Shown here: piece after piece, positions 1-12,600 of the stretch
Position numbering within the stretch: position 1 is the stretch's first letter
Layout: each line of letters starts with the position of its first letter
DNA from: Caenorhabditis elegans
Lineage: Eukaryota; Nematoda; Chromadorea; Rhabditida; Rhabditidae
Direction of reading: 5' to 3'
Length of the DNA: 64,000 nt
Assembly: GCF_000002985.6 (NCBI RefSeq)
Contig: NC_003284.9
Coordinates: 6,696,001 to 6,760,000 of the forward strand
Notes under the pieces: model-generated
The model's database searches: none
What the model was told of the DNA's origin: nothing
What the model saw: only the letters and a program-made list of their open reading frames with translations
Made by a program: the position numbers and the translations under genes

Positions 1-2337
1 ACTGAAAATTTAAGAACATTTTGTAGGATATGCTCATAAAACTTTACTTTGGCGACTTGATGTTTGATCAGATTGAATTGTAAGAACTCTGTTCATATTT
101 CTGAAAAAGACCCCTTCATCCCAAACTGGAACTGATAAATCAATTTCTCGGGAGAGTGAGGAAGGTCTGTTGTAGTACAAATTCATCGACTCTGGATTTC
201 CGTGAGGATCTAAACTTTACATTTGAATAGTGTATAAAATGAAAACTCACTAAATAAAACCAAAACGTGGAAGAAGGAGTTTGGCATTGGCTCGTGGAAC
301 AAAAACACATAAAAAACTTTTAATTAGCTGAGTTGTGCTGTAATATTTCTTACTTTTTTCAAGTACACAGGCTCACGGAATCTGTATGGTAGCATTGCAA
401 AATGATCGCCAGTTCTAATTTCAGGAGTGTTTGCCTTGTTCTTAGTAGGGATATATTCATTCAAAACAACCTACAAATATTAATGCTTGGTAAATGAATT
501 GTTCGTGTTTGTGTACATTTGCTATTATACTTACATAGTCTATTCCCCCTTTTGGTGCATTTGGAACAATTGATGGTGATAATTGTGTGACGTAAAAAAT
601 CGGCATAGACAAGTTTGACGACATTTTGTTGATTCCAACTTTTGTTTCGTAAAACACTGAAACAATGCATTTCTAAAATACTCCATTACACGTAACTAAC
701 CGTTTTCAAACGAGTCTAGCGTGCTTGTTTTACAGCACAAATGCATATTATAGGTCGTTAGCATTTGGTGGTTCACTGCTTGCTCACAGGTGAAGTGCTC
801 CGGGCAAGCGTTGTCTTCAGTCGGATCACATAAAAGGACGGAAGGCAAATCGTATGATGATGCACCATATGGACATACTAAAATTGTACGAAAATTCATT
901 TCTTACATTAGTAAGGGATGCAAAATTTTGAACTTTTGAACAGCATCAAAGACAAAACCCGATAATAAAAACATAATATTCAACTAATGACATTAGGGGA
1001 ATTAATAAGTTTTTTAGTTTTTTTTGTGCTAACATTCATATGGTAGTTATAGGAGACTGTTTGTTGTAAGTGTCAGTATGTTAGGTATTTATGTATGTAA
1101 ACTTGTTTTTCCAAAAAACCAAACTTTTGAGTATGATGTGTCTCAAGAAAGCCTTATAATGTGCGCTTGTAACAAACTCACGGAAACTACCATACAAAAC
1201 TTTAAAAATAATGGCAAAAAAAATCATCAAACCTTGTTACTGACCACATTACAAAGACTAATATAATAGAAAATGGTACTTGTGTATTACATGCCTTCAT
1301 TTTCAAATTAAATTAAATTTTCATTTATTCCTCCAATTAAATTAAACGTGATATGCATTTTTCCTCTTTAGGCTTAGAAAATGTTATTTCCTAAGCCTAA
1401 AAATACAAAAGTGTGGTTCACGTTTTTATTTTTCAAAACTTAAAAAATTACCATTAAAATGAGGGCATAATACACAAGTACCTAGAAACTGTAAAACTAA
1501 CGAAGAGTGCAACAATAAATTTAAATAGTTTTTAGGTGCATGTATAATATGACAACGCATTGCAAAATGTTTCTTCGGGCTTAGAAATAGCGTTTTTAAA
1601 CCAGAGATTAGAAATTTCATTTAAAAGATGTGTGGTTAAAAAATAGTCTTATTTTTTTAACACAATACTTAATGTTGTACATATCAATTAGGAACTAATA
1701 TTTTGCGAGGTAACAGTCAACTTTGAACAATCTTGTGATTAACGTTCTTTCTGTTTAAAATGATAAAATTAACTAACTGGTATGTTTCAAAAATTTATAG
1801 ACACTGTTTTGACCAGAAATTGTTTATATTTTTATTTTACAACAATCTGAAAAATTCTTTTTTTATATTCTCACTTGGTTTCACTTGCTCAGGGATTCCT
1901 GGTGGGTTGCTCAAATCTTGTGGCACATCTGCACAGCATCGATGATCATTTGTAAGCTTTGAAAAAACACAGGTCGGATTCCTGCCCGTGCACTCAATAG
2001 GATCGTTTGGAGTGCATTTCACCCCTAAAGATTCACAATTCAATAAAACTGAACTTAAATTTTCAACAAACCTTCGTGCATTACATCATTGCACATCGAG
2101 TATTGTGCAAGTACATTTTGATCGTGAGTTTGCCATGGAAACGGGCAGACTGAAAATGGTTTTCAATTAAAAAACAAAAAAAATTTAAAAACTAATAAAT
2201 CACTAACTTTCTTCAGAATCGTCAACACCTTCTTCCTCTTCTTCCTCCTCCTCTTCAACTTTTACCTTAGAAGCTTTTTCTTTGCAAAACACTACAAAAA
2301 GAATACAGCAGAGTAAAATCAAAATTGATAGCCGCAT
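1..2337 (-). CDS. Secreted cysteine-rich protein with lustrin-type repeats, 3' end outside window
   Basis: Exons read by eye, all GT/AG: 2337-2208, 2149-2072, 2048-1875, 877-701, 656-535, 470-377, 316-251, 209-48, with the next exon beginning at 1 and leaving the window. The start is followed by a hydrophobic signal peptide (MRLSILILLCCILFVVFC) and then an acidic Glu run. Two cysteine-rich segments follow, one with CTGRNPxC...CC and one with CPYGASSYDLPSVLLC...CC, resembling the lustrin cysteine-rich repeat common in nematode secreted proteins. The rest aligns with the divergent neighbour at 2608-4826 (shared TPEIRTGDHF). The intron between exons 3 and 4 is about 1 kb. The exon 6 end at 377 was chosen because it keeps frame; the more obvious donor at 353 leaves a 37-nt intron and shifts the frame. 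Function unknown; probably extracellular or cuticle-associated. I do not recognise a gene name. Confidence 0.75.
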
Positions 2338-2607
2338 AGTTCAATTATTTGAATACAAATTTCGCTCAAAATGGTCATTCGCTGCGGGCTGTGAACTAGG
2401 CTTTTGTTTGTGTTTTGGCTGATAACTGGATGACCAATACCTTGACATGATAGCGGGCTCAGAATCAACACCACCTTTTTGCGCGGTCACGAATTTCCGA
2501 AGCAGGGCGAAATAATTCTATGGTCAAACCGATTTTTGGAACTTTTCTTTCTGATAGTGGTGTGAATCGGCAGAGTTTGTGTGAATCCAAGTGTTCAAAC
2601 TTCACAC

Positions 2608-4826
2608 ATGGCGTGTATTCTCATTTTCATCTCTGTATTTATTATTGAATCAGGATATTGTCAGCCATCCATACCTCCACCAGAGCGACCAGGTAATGTT
2701 TGAATGTATTTTTCAAAAGTTAATACATTCAAACTCTTTAATTTCAGAATGCAGTGAAAGTTGGCAGTCTCCTGATTTGACTTATGTACCATCTATCAAC
2801 CAGTGTTCAGATTACACAACAGGTATTTTTAAAAATATTTGAATTAACGTGTCAGGTAGTTTTTTTTAAGGTAACGGTGTGGCTTGTAAACCAAATAACC
2901 CATTCACTTGTACTGGGAGAAATCCCTTCTGCGCCACTGCTGGAGATAGAGCCTTCAAGTGTTGCAGCGACATTATTCAGGATTCTACAGAAGTGAAAAT
3001 GCTTAATTCTTCCCAAATCAAGCCAAGTAAGTGGTTTCTAAAGCCAATTATTATTTTTTTTGAAGAATAAAATTTGAAAGAAAAACTATCGTCCCCCCAT
3101 TTCTATACTTACCAACACATATAATACTGTAAAATTCCGTTAACAAACTGTATTTTTATTGTACTTGGAGTGACATTTTTTAAAACTTTATTATATTTTC
3201 CGTTTGATTATAAACGTGAAAATAAATAGAGGTTATCAACAAATTATGAAATCAAGCAAATAAAGTTAAATTCTCACAATTTCAACCACTTTTGTCGATT
3301 TTGGTGTCGACATTCTTGGAATTTCGCGTTTTCCATTTTCCGTTGTTTTTTCATTTTATAAAAGTTTCAGCACCTACATTTTTCAATATTTCTTCAATGG
3401 AGAATAAATCAGTTGAATCAGTTGAAAAACAAAGTCAGAGCTGTGGAAGTCGAAATTTAAGAGCTTTTTTTTTAATTTTTTATAGTTGTTGTAAAGCTTA
3501 TTAGTATACCGCACCTACTGTTAATATGAACGATCAAATGTTACTCTTCCTTTTTCATTAAAAAAAACTTTCAGTTTGCCCCGCCGGTGCGATTCCTTAT
3601 AAGATGCCACAAGTTTTGTTATGCGACCCGACAATTGTTAATATCTGTCCATACGACTATAAGGTTTGGTTTTATTCGCATTTTATTGTTTTGTTTTTGG
3701 ATCAACTCTATCAAAAAAACAATATTCGTTCATGATACTAATGACTAATGAGTTTTCAGTGCGTTGAAGCAGCAAACGGACAATATCTTCCTGCCGATGG
3801 CCGATCTCTTTGCTGCAAGACCACCACTCTGTACTCGTTTGCCTCGGTTTTTGGAGAGGCTAAAATAAGCCCTCGGCTAGTGCCAAATCCCCCTCTTTCA
3901 GCGATCGAATATGTGCGTCGGTATTTTTTGTTCCTCTTATTTTTTGTCTTAGACATCAACGCCGCCGCCGTAAAACAGAAGACATGTTTCCGTACTTCCA
4001 GGTCACTTTGAACGTTCACACATCCGCCAAAGAGCACTCACCGGAAATTAGAACTGGAGATCATTTTGTGCTGACACCATACAAACTCTACGAGCCGGCA
4101 TATTTGAAAAAAATCAAACTGTTCACAGACTTTGGTCATGGCTCATTTGTGCATGTTATACTTTTTGGTAAATCTATTGAACATGTTCGGAGTGTTCATG
4201 CGAGCGTAACTAAGTTTTGAGAAAAAAAGAATGAGAGAATAACTAGGGCTTTTGTCTTTTTTTGTGAATATCTGGTTATGTTTGAAGATCCAATGTCAAC
4301 AACTGAAACAATGCAACTTTATTATGACCGACCAACATCCAATGGGAAAACTATCAATTTAGATGAGCCAATTCCAGACGGAGGTTTCAATAATTAAAAA
4401 AAAATTAAGAATAATCAAATAACATGCGCTTTTCAGGATTCATTTCTAAGAAAATATTCAATGCGGCTCCAATTACACAAATAGAAAACCCATCACGTCC
4501 GGGTCCAATAAAAGAATGTGAGAACTTTCTTCTTGAAAAATGAACATATTGAATTGCACCAAACGCAAACAAGAAACTCTAAATTTCAGATCGAAAATTG
4601 TGGATTGTGCTCATTTTCAAGACCACAAGCCCGTTTGGTCGAGTTTATATTCTTTCCACCAAGGATTTGCACAGCAAGTATAGATCAGTCACCGATTTTT
4701 TGAAATCCGACACAGGAAACATGCTAGGAACTCCTGTGGCTGGAACTTATTTTTATGTGAGTTTTGTTTTGAACCCTCAACTATAAAATTGTCGGCCCGT
4801 TTTGTTTTCAGCTCACCACCGACTGA
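2608..4826 (+). CDS. Secreted cysteine-rich protein with lustrin-type repeats
   Basis: Ten exons keep frame: 2608-2692, 2748-2822, 2871-3026, 3575-3663, 3760-3912, 4002-4167, 4288-4383, 4437-4517, 4590-4756, 4812-4826, giving about 360 residues. The N-terminus MACILIFISVFIIESGYC is a signal peptide. Residues about 30-105 hold a Cys-rich block with CTGRNPFC and CC. Residues about 108-165 hold a second block (CPAGAIPYKMPQVLLC...CPYDYKC...CC) of the lustrin repeat type. The C-terminal half has no motif I can name. It is a paralogue of the divergent gene starting at 2337; the start codons are about 270 bp apart, so they may share a promoter. An AATAAA signal lies at 4871-4876. Intron 3 (3027-3574) is long and contains an open stretch near 3370-3440 that might be an optional exon. 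Function unknown. Confidence 0.8.
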
Positions 4827-4870
4827 TTTTCATTTCAAAATTAATGCAGATTTCTACGTGTTCTTTTTCA

Positions 4871-4876
4871 AATAAA
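4871..4876 (+). terminator. Poly(A) signal of the 2608-4826 gene
   Basis: An exact AATAAA begins 45 bp after the stop codon at 4824-4826, in a T-rich 3' flank. The position fits a short nematode 3' UTR. Confidence 0.6.
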
Positions 4877-6360
4877 TTTATATATTTTTTGTTCTCTCAC
4901 AAAATAAATAATTTCGAGAGTTAAGTGATCATTCTCAGACATATTCTATAATTGTCCGTCAGGAAACAGATAGAGGAACCTTTGATAAATAAATTATAAA
5001 AGGCCGACAGGGAAATGCTTCTCCCTCGACTCTGTTAGAAGCGAAGAGGCAATTTTTAAAAATTTCCCATTTTTATGCGTTTTTCTGATTTCCAAAGTCA
5101 CGCATCATTTACCAACCGCAACGATTCATAAGGACGTAATTTTGATTTTCTGGACGATTTTTATATAGTTTTGATGTGAAATTCGCTTTATTTGTCTGAA
5201 AGTGGAATAGATTTAGTGTGGATTTAACCGAAAAATGCAGATCTTTTAAAAATTTAAACCAGTGTTTTGTTGCCTTATTTGCGAAAAAAAATTGTGATAT
5301 TTCGAGTATTGCTGCAATTTGATTAGTAAAATGTTAGGATATAAGTATTTAAAAAGTATAATTGGTTGAATTTTCTTTTTCATCACCGACTTCCAAAAAT
5401 ATAGAGATACTGAGTTTTCACCATTTTTTGAATGTAAATAAAAACATTTTGAACACTTGTGCTGGGATTCAATCCAAATACATTCACTGTCATTTAATAT
5501 TATTATATATCAAAATAAAACGCATAACTTTTTCTGTTTTTTTTTAAATTTTTTCAAAATGTAGGTTTGGTAAGTTAAGGTAAGGTTAGGCAATGTAGGT
5601 AAACACGAGATGATACTCCACGTTGAAAATTGTTTTCATAAATACAGTTTAGATTGAACTGAAGGATTTTATCGTCTAATAGAATATAATTTTTTAGTTC
5701 AAGATTTAGGATTTGTTTTCACTTTTTTTTAGATTCAAGACATATATCTCGCAAAATGAGTTTTGTCTTTGAGCCATCTTGTCATCATAGCACATTGAAT
5801 TTTGTTGTTCGCAAGACGGAATATATGTTCCCAGCTGCAAATTTTGTGTCGGATATTTCTTCTTTAGCGAAAGGCGTTAAAAACCAAAAATAGTCGAAGC
5901 GTTTGATATGTGTCCCGTTGGTTTTTCGTGTCCATCTATTCTGTTTCGAGTACACATGTTGCGACGCGGCACTGATGAAAAAGTGAAAGAGCTAGTGTCA
6001 CACACAAACACAAAGTATGCTCATGTGAGTGTGTAGATATGTGTAGATGTATGTCCTGAAGGAATAAAAAGACTTTTTGAAGCTACATTTTTAAACAAAA
6101 AAAGACAGAAACATGAAGCACAACTCTCTATTCTGTCGAACGGCGTGTGCAACTCACGCACACCCAAAAATATGAAATATAACATTCGCACCAACAAAGC
6201 GCGAATATCAATGAATCTCGAGGGAACGATGGCTGCCTGCCGGCGCGTGTTGCTCTTCTGTCATTGGGATAACTGGCGGGTCTGTTGGGTCCGTCCTTTA
6301 GACCATTTGACTACACTGCCCTGCATATGTGTGAAACGTCGTCGTTGCTGTTGGGAGCTG

Positions 6361-6390
6361 TCTGTGTGTATGTGTGTGTGTGTGAGTATG
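6361..6390. repeat. TG dinucleotide microsatellite
   Basis: An interrupted TG run upstream of acr-2. It accounts for the repetitive Cys-Val codons of an overlapping open frame. Confidence 0.85.
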
Positions 6391-6673
6391 GAGCAGTAAA
6401 AAGCTGCCGATACGAGAAGCGCCGCCCCGGACGGACGGCGATGGCGCATCGCCAAATGTGTCATTTTAGTTGTCTTCACGAACCAGAGGGCCCACGACGG
6501 ACGGGCGGCCACGCCCACCTCAACCAGAATATCCTTCCTTCTCCCACCCACCCTTGCGGACGCGCGGATGCGCTGAACAAAAAGACGACGAAGAAGAAGA
6601 AGAAGAAGCTGAACGAAGAAAAAAGCATCAAAAGAAGTGAAGCGGCTCTACCACCCCGACCACCTTCCTTCAC

Positions 6674-6675
6674 AG
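6674..6675 (+). promoter_or_regulatory. Probable trans-splice acceptor before acr-2 start
   Basis: A pyrimidine-rich run ending in CACAG (CTTCCTTCACAG) sits 16 bp before the acr-2 ATG with no upstream in-gene exon needed. That is typical of SL1 trans-splicing in nematodes. Inference from position and sequence only. Confidence 0.45.
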
Positions 6676-6691
6676 GAAGGACGCCGTTTTC

Positions 6692-9600
6692 ATGAAGAAG
6701 ACGGTCAAAATATTACTTATTCTGATCACAGTATTTCTTAAAGTGCACTGCAATGGTGGTCACGATGATGAAGCTGCAGATTTTTTGAGCCATACAAATA
6801 TAGATGATCCAAACAATTCTTCAGATCCAAACAAGAACTCAGGTATGGTTTGATTTTTACTTTTTCTTATGTTATTATTTGTTCTGACATTGTGAATATG
6901 CCTGAAAAAAATTTGAAGATGGAGTAGCGAGGGTGGGAAATGGTTAAAAACCACAACTATGACAAAAGGTGCCAAAATGACCAAATATCATAGTAAACGT
7001 TTCAAATTTATTTTGTATGATCCGTGTAGTTATGTTACAAATATTTATATTTAAACATTGTAAAGATGCGAACATGCGACAGCGCTATAGTTTTCTCAAA
7101 AAGTGGCCAAATTTCTTTTGACACTTTTCAAACAAGGCATTTGCCACTTTTTACTATGATTCTGACACCATATGAGTGATTTTTAACAATTTCTTCACTC
7201 TACTCCACCTCTACTCCACCAAAAGTCAGTAGCTATGTAAAATTTCAATCTTCAATCCCTTTGCCACTGGTTTTTTGCCACAATGTTTGCGTTCAGTTCT
7301 TGGAAAGTAAACGATTTGAGAAAATATTAGATTTTTCTGCCCTCCACTTCGTTTTATGCAAACTTTATGCGAATTGAATACAACTCAAAACCGAAAATCT
7401 CAATGGTGGTCCTCGCTGGTTTCCTGAACAAGGAAAAGATGGCACAAAAGTTTTTTTTTCTCTGCTGGTGAATTCTCGCAAATCAACAAATCTAAATTTA
7501 CATCCCAAATTTATCCGCTGTTTTCGAGATACAAAACATTTTGAGTCAGCTGTTTGGTACAAAAAATCCGGGAAGTAGTTGTCAAATTGTTTGAAACAGA
7601 TAATTACCTTTGTTTCAGTCATTTTCTATACATTCGCAAACAATTAAAACCACAACTCTACTTGGCGCAAATTAGAATTGTGCTTTGCTGTCTGTGACAA
7701 TTTTCTATTTCCTTCTTTCAAAAATAGCTTAAGAGAACAATAAGAAATTGTTCGCGGTCTAGGGACCCATTGAATTGAAACGTGCAACTTTTTTCTCCGC
7801 TTGTCCTGATTTTTGGTTCAGTTTTCTATGCGATGTACACACTAGCACATTTACACACTGAAATAAGCGGGACCAGATGTCTTTGGAACATTCATTCAAT
7901 TTTAGAATGTCATTTGAATATGAGCAGTGCTCAACTTTTATGCGGAATCTACGGTCTCACTTTAATGAAACAGAGCCAATGTGAAAAAGGCGGCTAAAAG
8001 GGACTGAGAGCTATGAAAAAGTGAAGCTTTTTGGTTTGCTTTCTCACCATAATTTTGGTGTTTTATAGACAGCTCTTCGGTTTAGCTCGGTTAACTCTAG
8101 CAGAAAAATGGCATTGGGAATTTAAATAGAAGCAAAAAATCTGCGTTGAGAAACAGAAACGTTAGATTGCTCCTTTAAGATGATGTAATTATTAGAAAAA
8201 CTCGCTATCCGTTTTTTATTATTATATTCTCGTCAAAGAAGGAAGCAAAAACCCAATAGTGTTAGGATGAGTGCGAGCCGTCTGCATTTAAATTGCAGCA
8301 TGGGAATAGAGCTCATTAAAAAGTCAAGCAAGTAATGAAGGGAATTTCTCGAGTTGAATTGGAAACAAGAAACACACCACGAGAAATAGGGCAAATAAAA
8401 AATAATTTGAAAACTTTCAGACCAAGGCGACACCATGGGAGAGGACGAAGATCGGCTGGTCATAGATCTCTTCCGAGAGTACAACTTTTTGATTAGACCC
8501 GTCAAAAATGTTAGCAGCCCACCGGTGGTCGTCGATTTTGGAGTTGCAATGATACTTCTGATCAATGTCGATGAGAAGAATCAGATTTTGCAAACAAATG
8601 TGTGGTTGACAATGAAATGGAACGACTTCCAATTGGCATGGAATCCAGCGGAATATGGTTTGCTTTAACACTGAACAAAATGACTGTCTCATACAAATTT
8701 TCCATTCTAAAAATCAGGGCTTAAAATTAAATTTATCAAATTTGTATTAGTACTGCGCCCCGTTGCTCAAAATTTTCAACTCATAACTCGGTTATCTTTA
8801 GTTCTAGTAAAAATTGTTAACTAACGAAATATTTAATATTTATTTTTCTCTCGTTTGTAGTGTTTTTGATATTTGCAACATTAAAAAAAGCAATGGTATG
8901 CAATATTATTTTAGGAAAAACGTTAGACTATTAACAAATTTAAAAGATTTTTTGGCACTTATAAGGTTTTGTTTTCATCTCTTCCTCTTTTTTATTGTTA
9001 ACACTGTTTTACTCATGAATGTTTGTTTTATTTCATTATTTTTTTTTTAAAAGAAAAGTCAAATTTTGCTTCTACTGTTTCACCAAAAAGTTTTTTTTTC
9101 AGGAAACATCTCCAATCTTCACGTTCCATCCGATAGGGTGTGGCTGCCAGACATTGTCTTGTTCAACAAGTGAGTAATTGATTTATCCTTTTTTTGTCGG
9201 CCTTGAATTTTTGAAAAACGAAAACACAAAGGTTGACAAAAAAGTAGATAGATATGTAGATATATGTGCAAAAGCCTAAATTCCCAAATCCACTTTGCCT
9301 AAATGTGTGTAGTAATGTGCACAAATCAAATCGTCGATGCTCCTTGTTTCTGTAGTTTTCCCCGACAAGTGATGATGAGTCAACGTGACCGACGCCTTTC
9401 CTTTCTTTTCAATTCGTTTTATCAAATTTGCCAGATTTCCGAGTTGCCTTTCATTTCTTCCAAAAATTTCGAAAATTTAAAATGTATTTATAGTTTAGAA
9501 TTTAGTCCAATTTCTTTAGAAATCATGTTTGGAAAACAAAAATATTGTGACTTCATTCCTAACTTGACTTGAATTACAAGGTCAAAAACTGGAAAAGCGA

Positions 9601-12600
9601 CTAATTTGAAGTTTTTGGTTTTGTGGAATCTCAAAAAGATGAGAATTCTAAGTTGTGACGCAATTAAGAGCAGCGAATTGCTCCAGCAACAACAACAGAT
9701 ATGCACGCAATTTCAAGAGTCCTTATGGGGAATGGGTTGCAATGACAAAGTTTGTACTGAAGAATAAAAACGTCAAAAATTGCAAAAATTTGTTGACATT
9801 TCAAACGTACATATTCATAAACAGTAGCAAATTCCCACACATGAAAAATAACTTGTTTTGGCAATAGATACTCGCAAGACCCCAGTTATGAAAAATGACC
9901 TGAAGTCGTTTTCTGTTGGCGGTTTTTTTTTTGAGAAGTGGCACACTTTCTTTATTCTTTTTAGCATTGCTCAATGCAAAGGGGAAAAGAAAGTGGAAAA
10001 ATAGGATTATTGCCTAGACTGAAGATAATTAAATAGGAATTCTTGATATACCTATTTGACAAGTGCTCGAAGTATTACTCCCCTTCAGCTAACTTTGCTG
10101 ATCAGGGCGACCAAATAGAGAAAAGCAATAGTAAATGAAGGAGTGCGAATATCTAGAACAGATAGGGAGGAATATTCTCGGAAAAAGAAAAAACACACAT
10201 TCATTTAGGGAAATGAAAATTACATTTAAAAACATAAAAATAAATTAGCTGGTATAGAAACGAATTGTTTTTTTCCTCGAATTTAAGTTCTAAATTAAAA
10301 CAAAAATATATATACACAGTTATATATAGTTATGTAGTTATGTTATGTAGTTGTGCGATATTTTTTCTTCCAAACTAGATAAAAGAAGAATTTTCAAAAG
10401 ATTTTTGACTGGCTCCTAGACACAATTTACGTTTAAAAACATTTGTGAGTAGGTATTTTAATACTAATTTGAGTTGTGTAACTTACAAACGATTATTGTA
10501 AAACTAAGAAAATCTACTTTTAATTTTGAAGGTGGCAAAATTTCTTAGATAATTTGTGGCTATTTTGTCAGCATTTGGCAACTTTCATGTAGTTTCCAAG
10601 GATTTTTTAAAACTTGAATCAAGTAAGAATTTAATATTTTAACCAAATCTTTTTTAATATGTATCTTGACACATTTTTAATATGTATCTTGACATAAATG
10701 ATGAGGAAAAATATTGGAACAAATGTCCGCAATAGGCTAGTTAGTATAACTGCCAAAAATTTCTCCCACACTGCCCTGACCAAAACTTGAATTAAAAAAA
10801 AAATTAAAATTAATATGACCTCCCAAGTAAAGTTAAAACTCGAATATACATGTTTTCTAAGTACATAACACATCTACTTCCTCGCATACAAATGACGTTT
10901 TTTTTTCTGCAGCGCCGACGGAAACTACGAAGTTTCCTTCAAATCCAACGTCTTCGTTGACCACCACGGAGATGTGACATGGGTCCCACCTGCAATGTTC
11001 AAAAGCAGTTGCCGCATTGACGTCGAATGGTGAATACTTTTAATTTTCCGCTTTAAATATATATAGATATTGCATATAGATACTTTAAATATATATATAT
11101 ATAGATAGGCTAAAGATGTGGAAAATTATACTCGTTATAATTCCACCCACTCATTAAAGGTCATGATATTTACCACGTCATTTATCCAGGTTTCCATTTG
11201 ACGAACAATGTTGTACATTGGTATTTGGATCGTGGACCTACAACTCTGAAGAAGTACGATTACACTGGTACAACAATATTCAGGCTGTTCAGCTTCATGA
11301 CTATTCCTATTCAGGAATATGGGACGTGATTGGTAATCCTTAAAAAAACAAGCAATATTTCAGTAATGTTTTTGCAGATGTTCCTGGACAATTAGTGCAC
11401 AAACCTGATTTGAAAGAGAACAAAATGGTCTTCAATGTAGTGATAAGAAGGTGTGACAACAATCTTTTAAAATCAAATTCACAATGTCACGTATTCAGGA
11501 AAACCTTGTTCTACACAGTTATTCTTATCATCCCAACGGTTCTCATGGCATTTCTGTCAGTTATGGCATTTTACCTACCAGTTGATTCAGGAGAGAAAGT
11601 TTCATTGACAATTTCTCTACTGCTCGCTCTTGTTGTGTTCTTGTTGCTGGTTTCAAAAGTATGAACTTTAAAATAAAATTAGTTTGCAAAACGTTAAGTA
11701 TGCATTTTCAGATTCTTCCTCCAACTTCAAACATCCCACTTATGGGTAAATATCTTCTTCTTGCATTTGTACTTAACATTACTGCCGTTGTGGTGAGAGA
11801 TCAAACCTAAATATTCAAGTTCAAAACTTAACAATGTTCAAATTTCAGGGAACCGTTGTCATTGTGAATATTTACTTTCGCAGTGCACTCTCTCACAAAA
11901 TGCCAACATGGGTTAGAAAGGTGTTTCTTGAGTTTTTGCCTCATTTATTAGTGATGAAACGACCAGAAAGGATACCTATTTTCAATGGGTATTTTGTAGA
12001 AGAGTATTGTGCTTCGGAAATTTTTGATGCAAGTGAGTATCGAATTTCAAACACACTATTGTACATAGTTAAATGTGGACCACGGTCAATAGAGAAATAA
12101 TTAACAATCATTCCTATCGTGTTTTCCCCAATTATTTAGAAGTAATCGATCAAAAAAATTCCCTCTAGTTTTATGTTTTGATTTTTTTTAGAATATTCAT
12201 ATTTCAACAGGGGTGTGAACTTCAGTGCATTAGATTTTTCCAAGAATGACTAAATTTATTTTAAAAATTGTGTTTCACCACTTTTTGACACGAAATACAA
12301 ACATTTAAAAAATTCAAAGTTTCATGATATCATTTAGTATCTTCAGCATAAAATAAATGGTTTTAAATCATTTCCCCGCCATCAATTTGGGAGGTTTCCA
12401 TCAGGCCTCTCAGAAAATGACACAACAATAGTGGCTTTCTGAGGCATTATGCGCACATTGCGAATCAACTGTGGGCTCAACTATAAATTTTCTAGGCCTT
12501 GTTATGCCGTCTATGACAGCAACGATGCTTCCGTTTCTGCAAGTGACAACAAACTTGAAAGCGGCGAGTTCGACGAGTTCCGGACAATCTTCTGAACACC

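Larger units (their letters stand above)
4877..6691. other. Intergenic region upstream of acr-2
   Basis: About 1.8 kb with no convincing exon. The left part is AT-rich. From about 6120 to 6690 the sequence becomes clearly more GC-rich and contains a TG microsatellite at 6361-6390, a GAAGAAGAAG run near 6590 and a TCTCGAGGGA element at 6216-6225. It probably holds the acr-2 promoter. Open frames here are low in complexity and are not called as genes. Confidence 0.6.

Noticed and set aside
5568-5600. GGTAAGGTTAGGCAATGTAGG resembling telomere units (TTAGGC)
   Set aside because: Only one exact TTAGGC is present; the rest are loose GGTA/GTTAAGG variants, so it is not an interstitial telomere array.
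6285-6695. 136-codon open frame ending at the acr-2 start codon (ATGA overlap)
   Set aside because: It is made of TG microsatellite, GAAGAAG runs and GC-rich low-complexity DNA. The trans-splice acceptor at 6674-6675 would remove nearly all of it from the mature mRNA.
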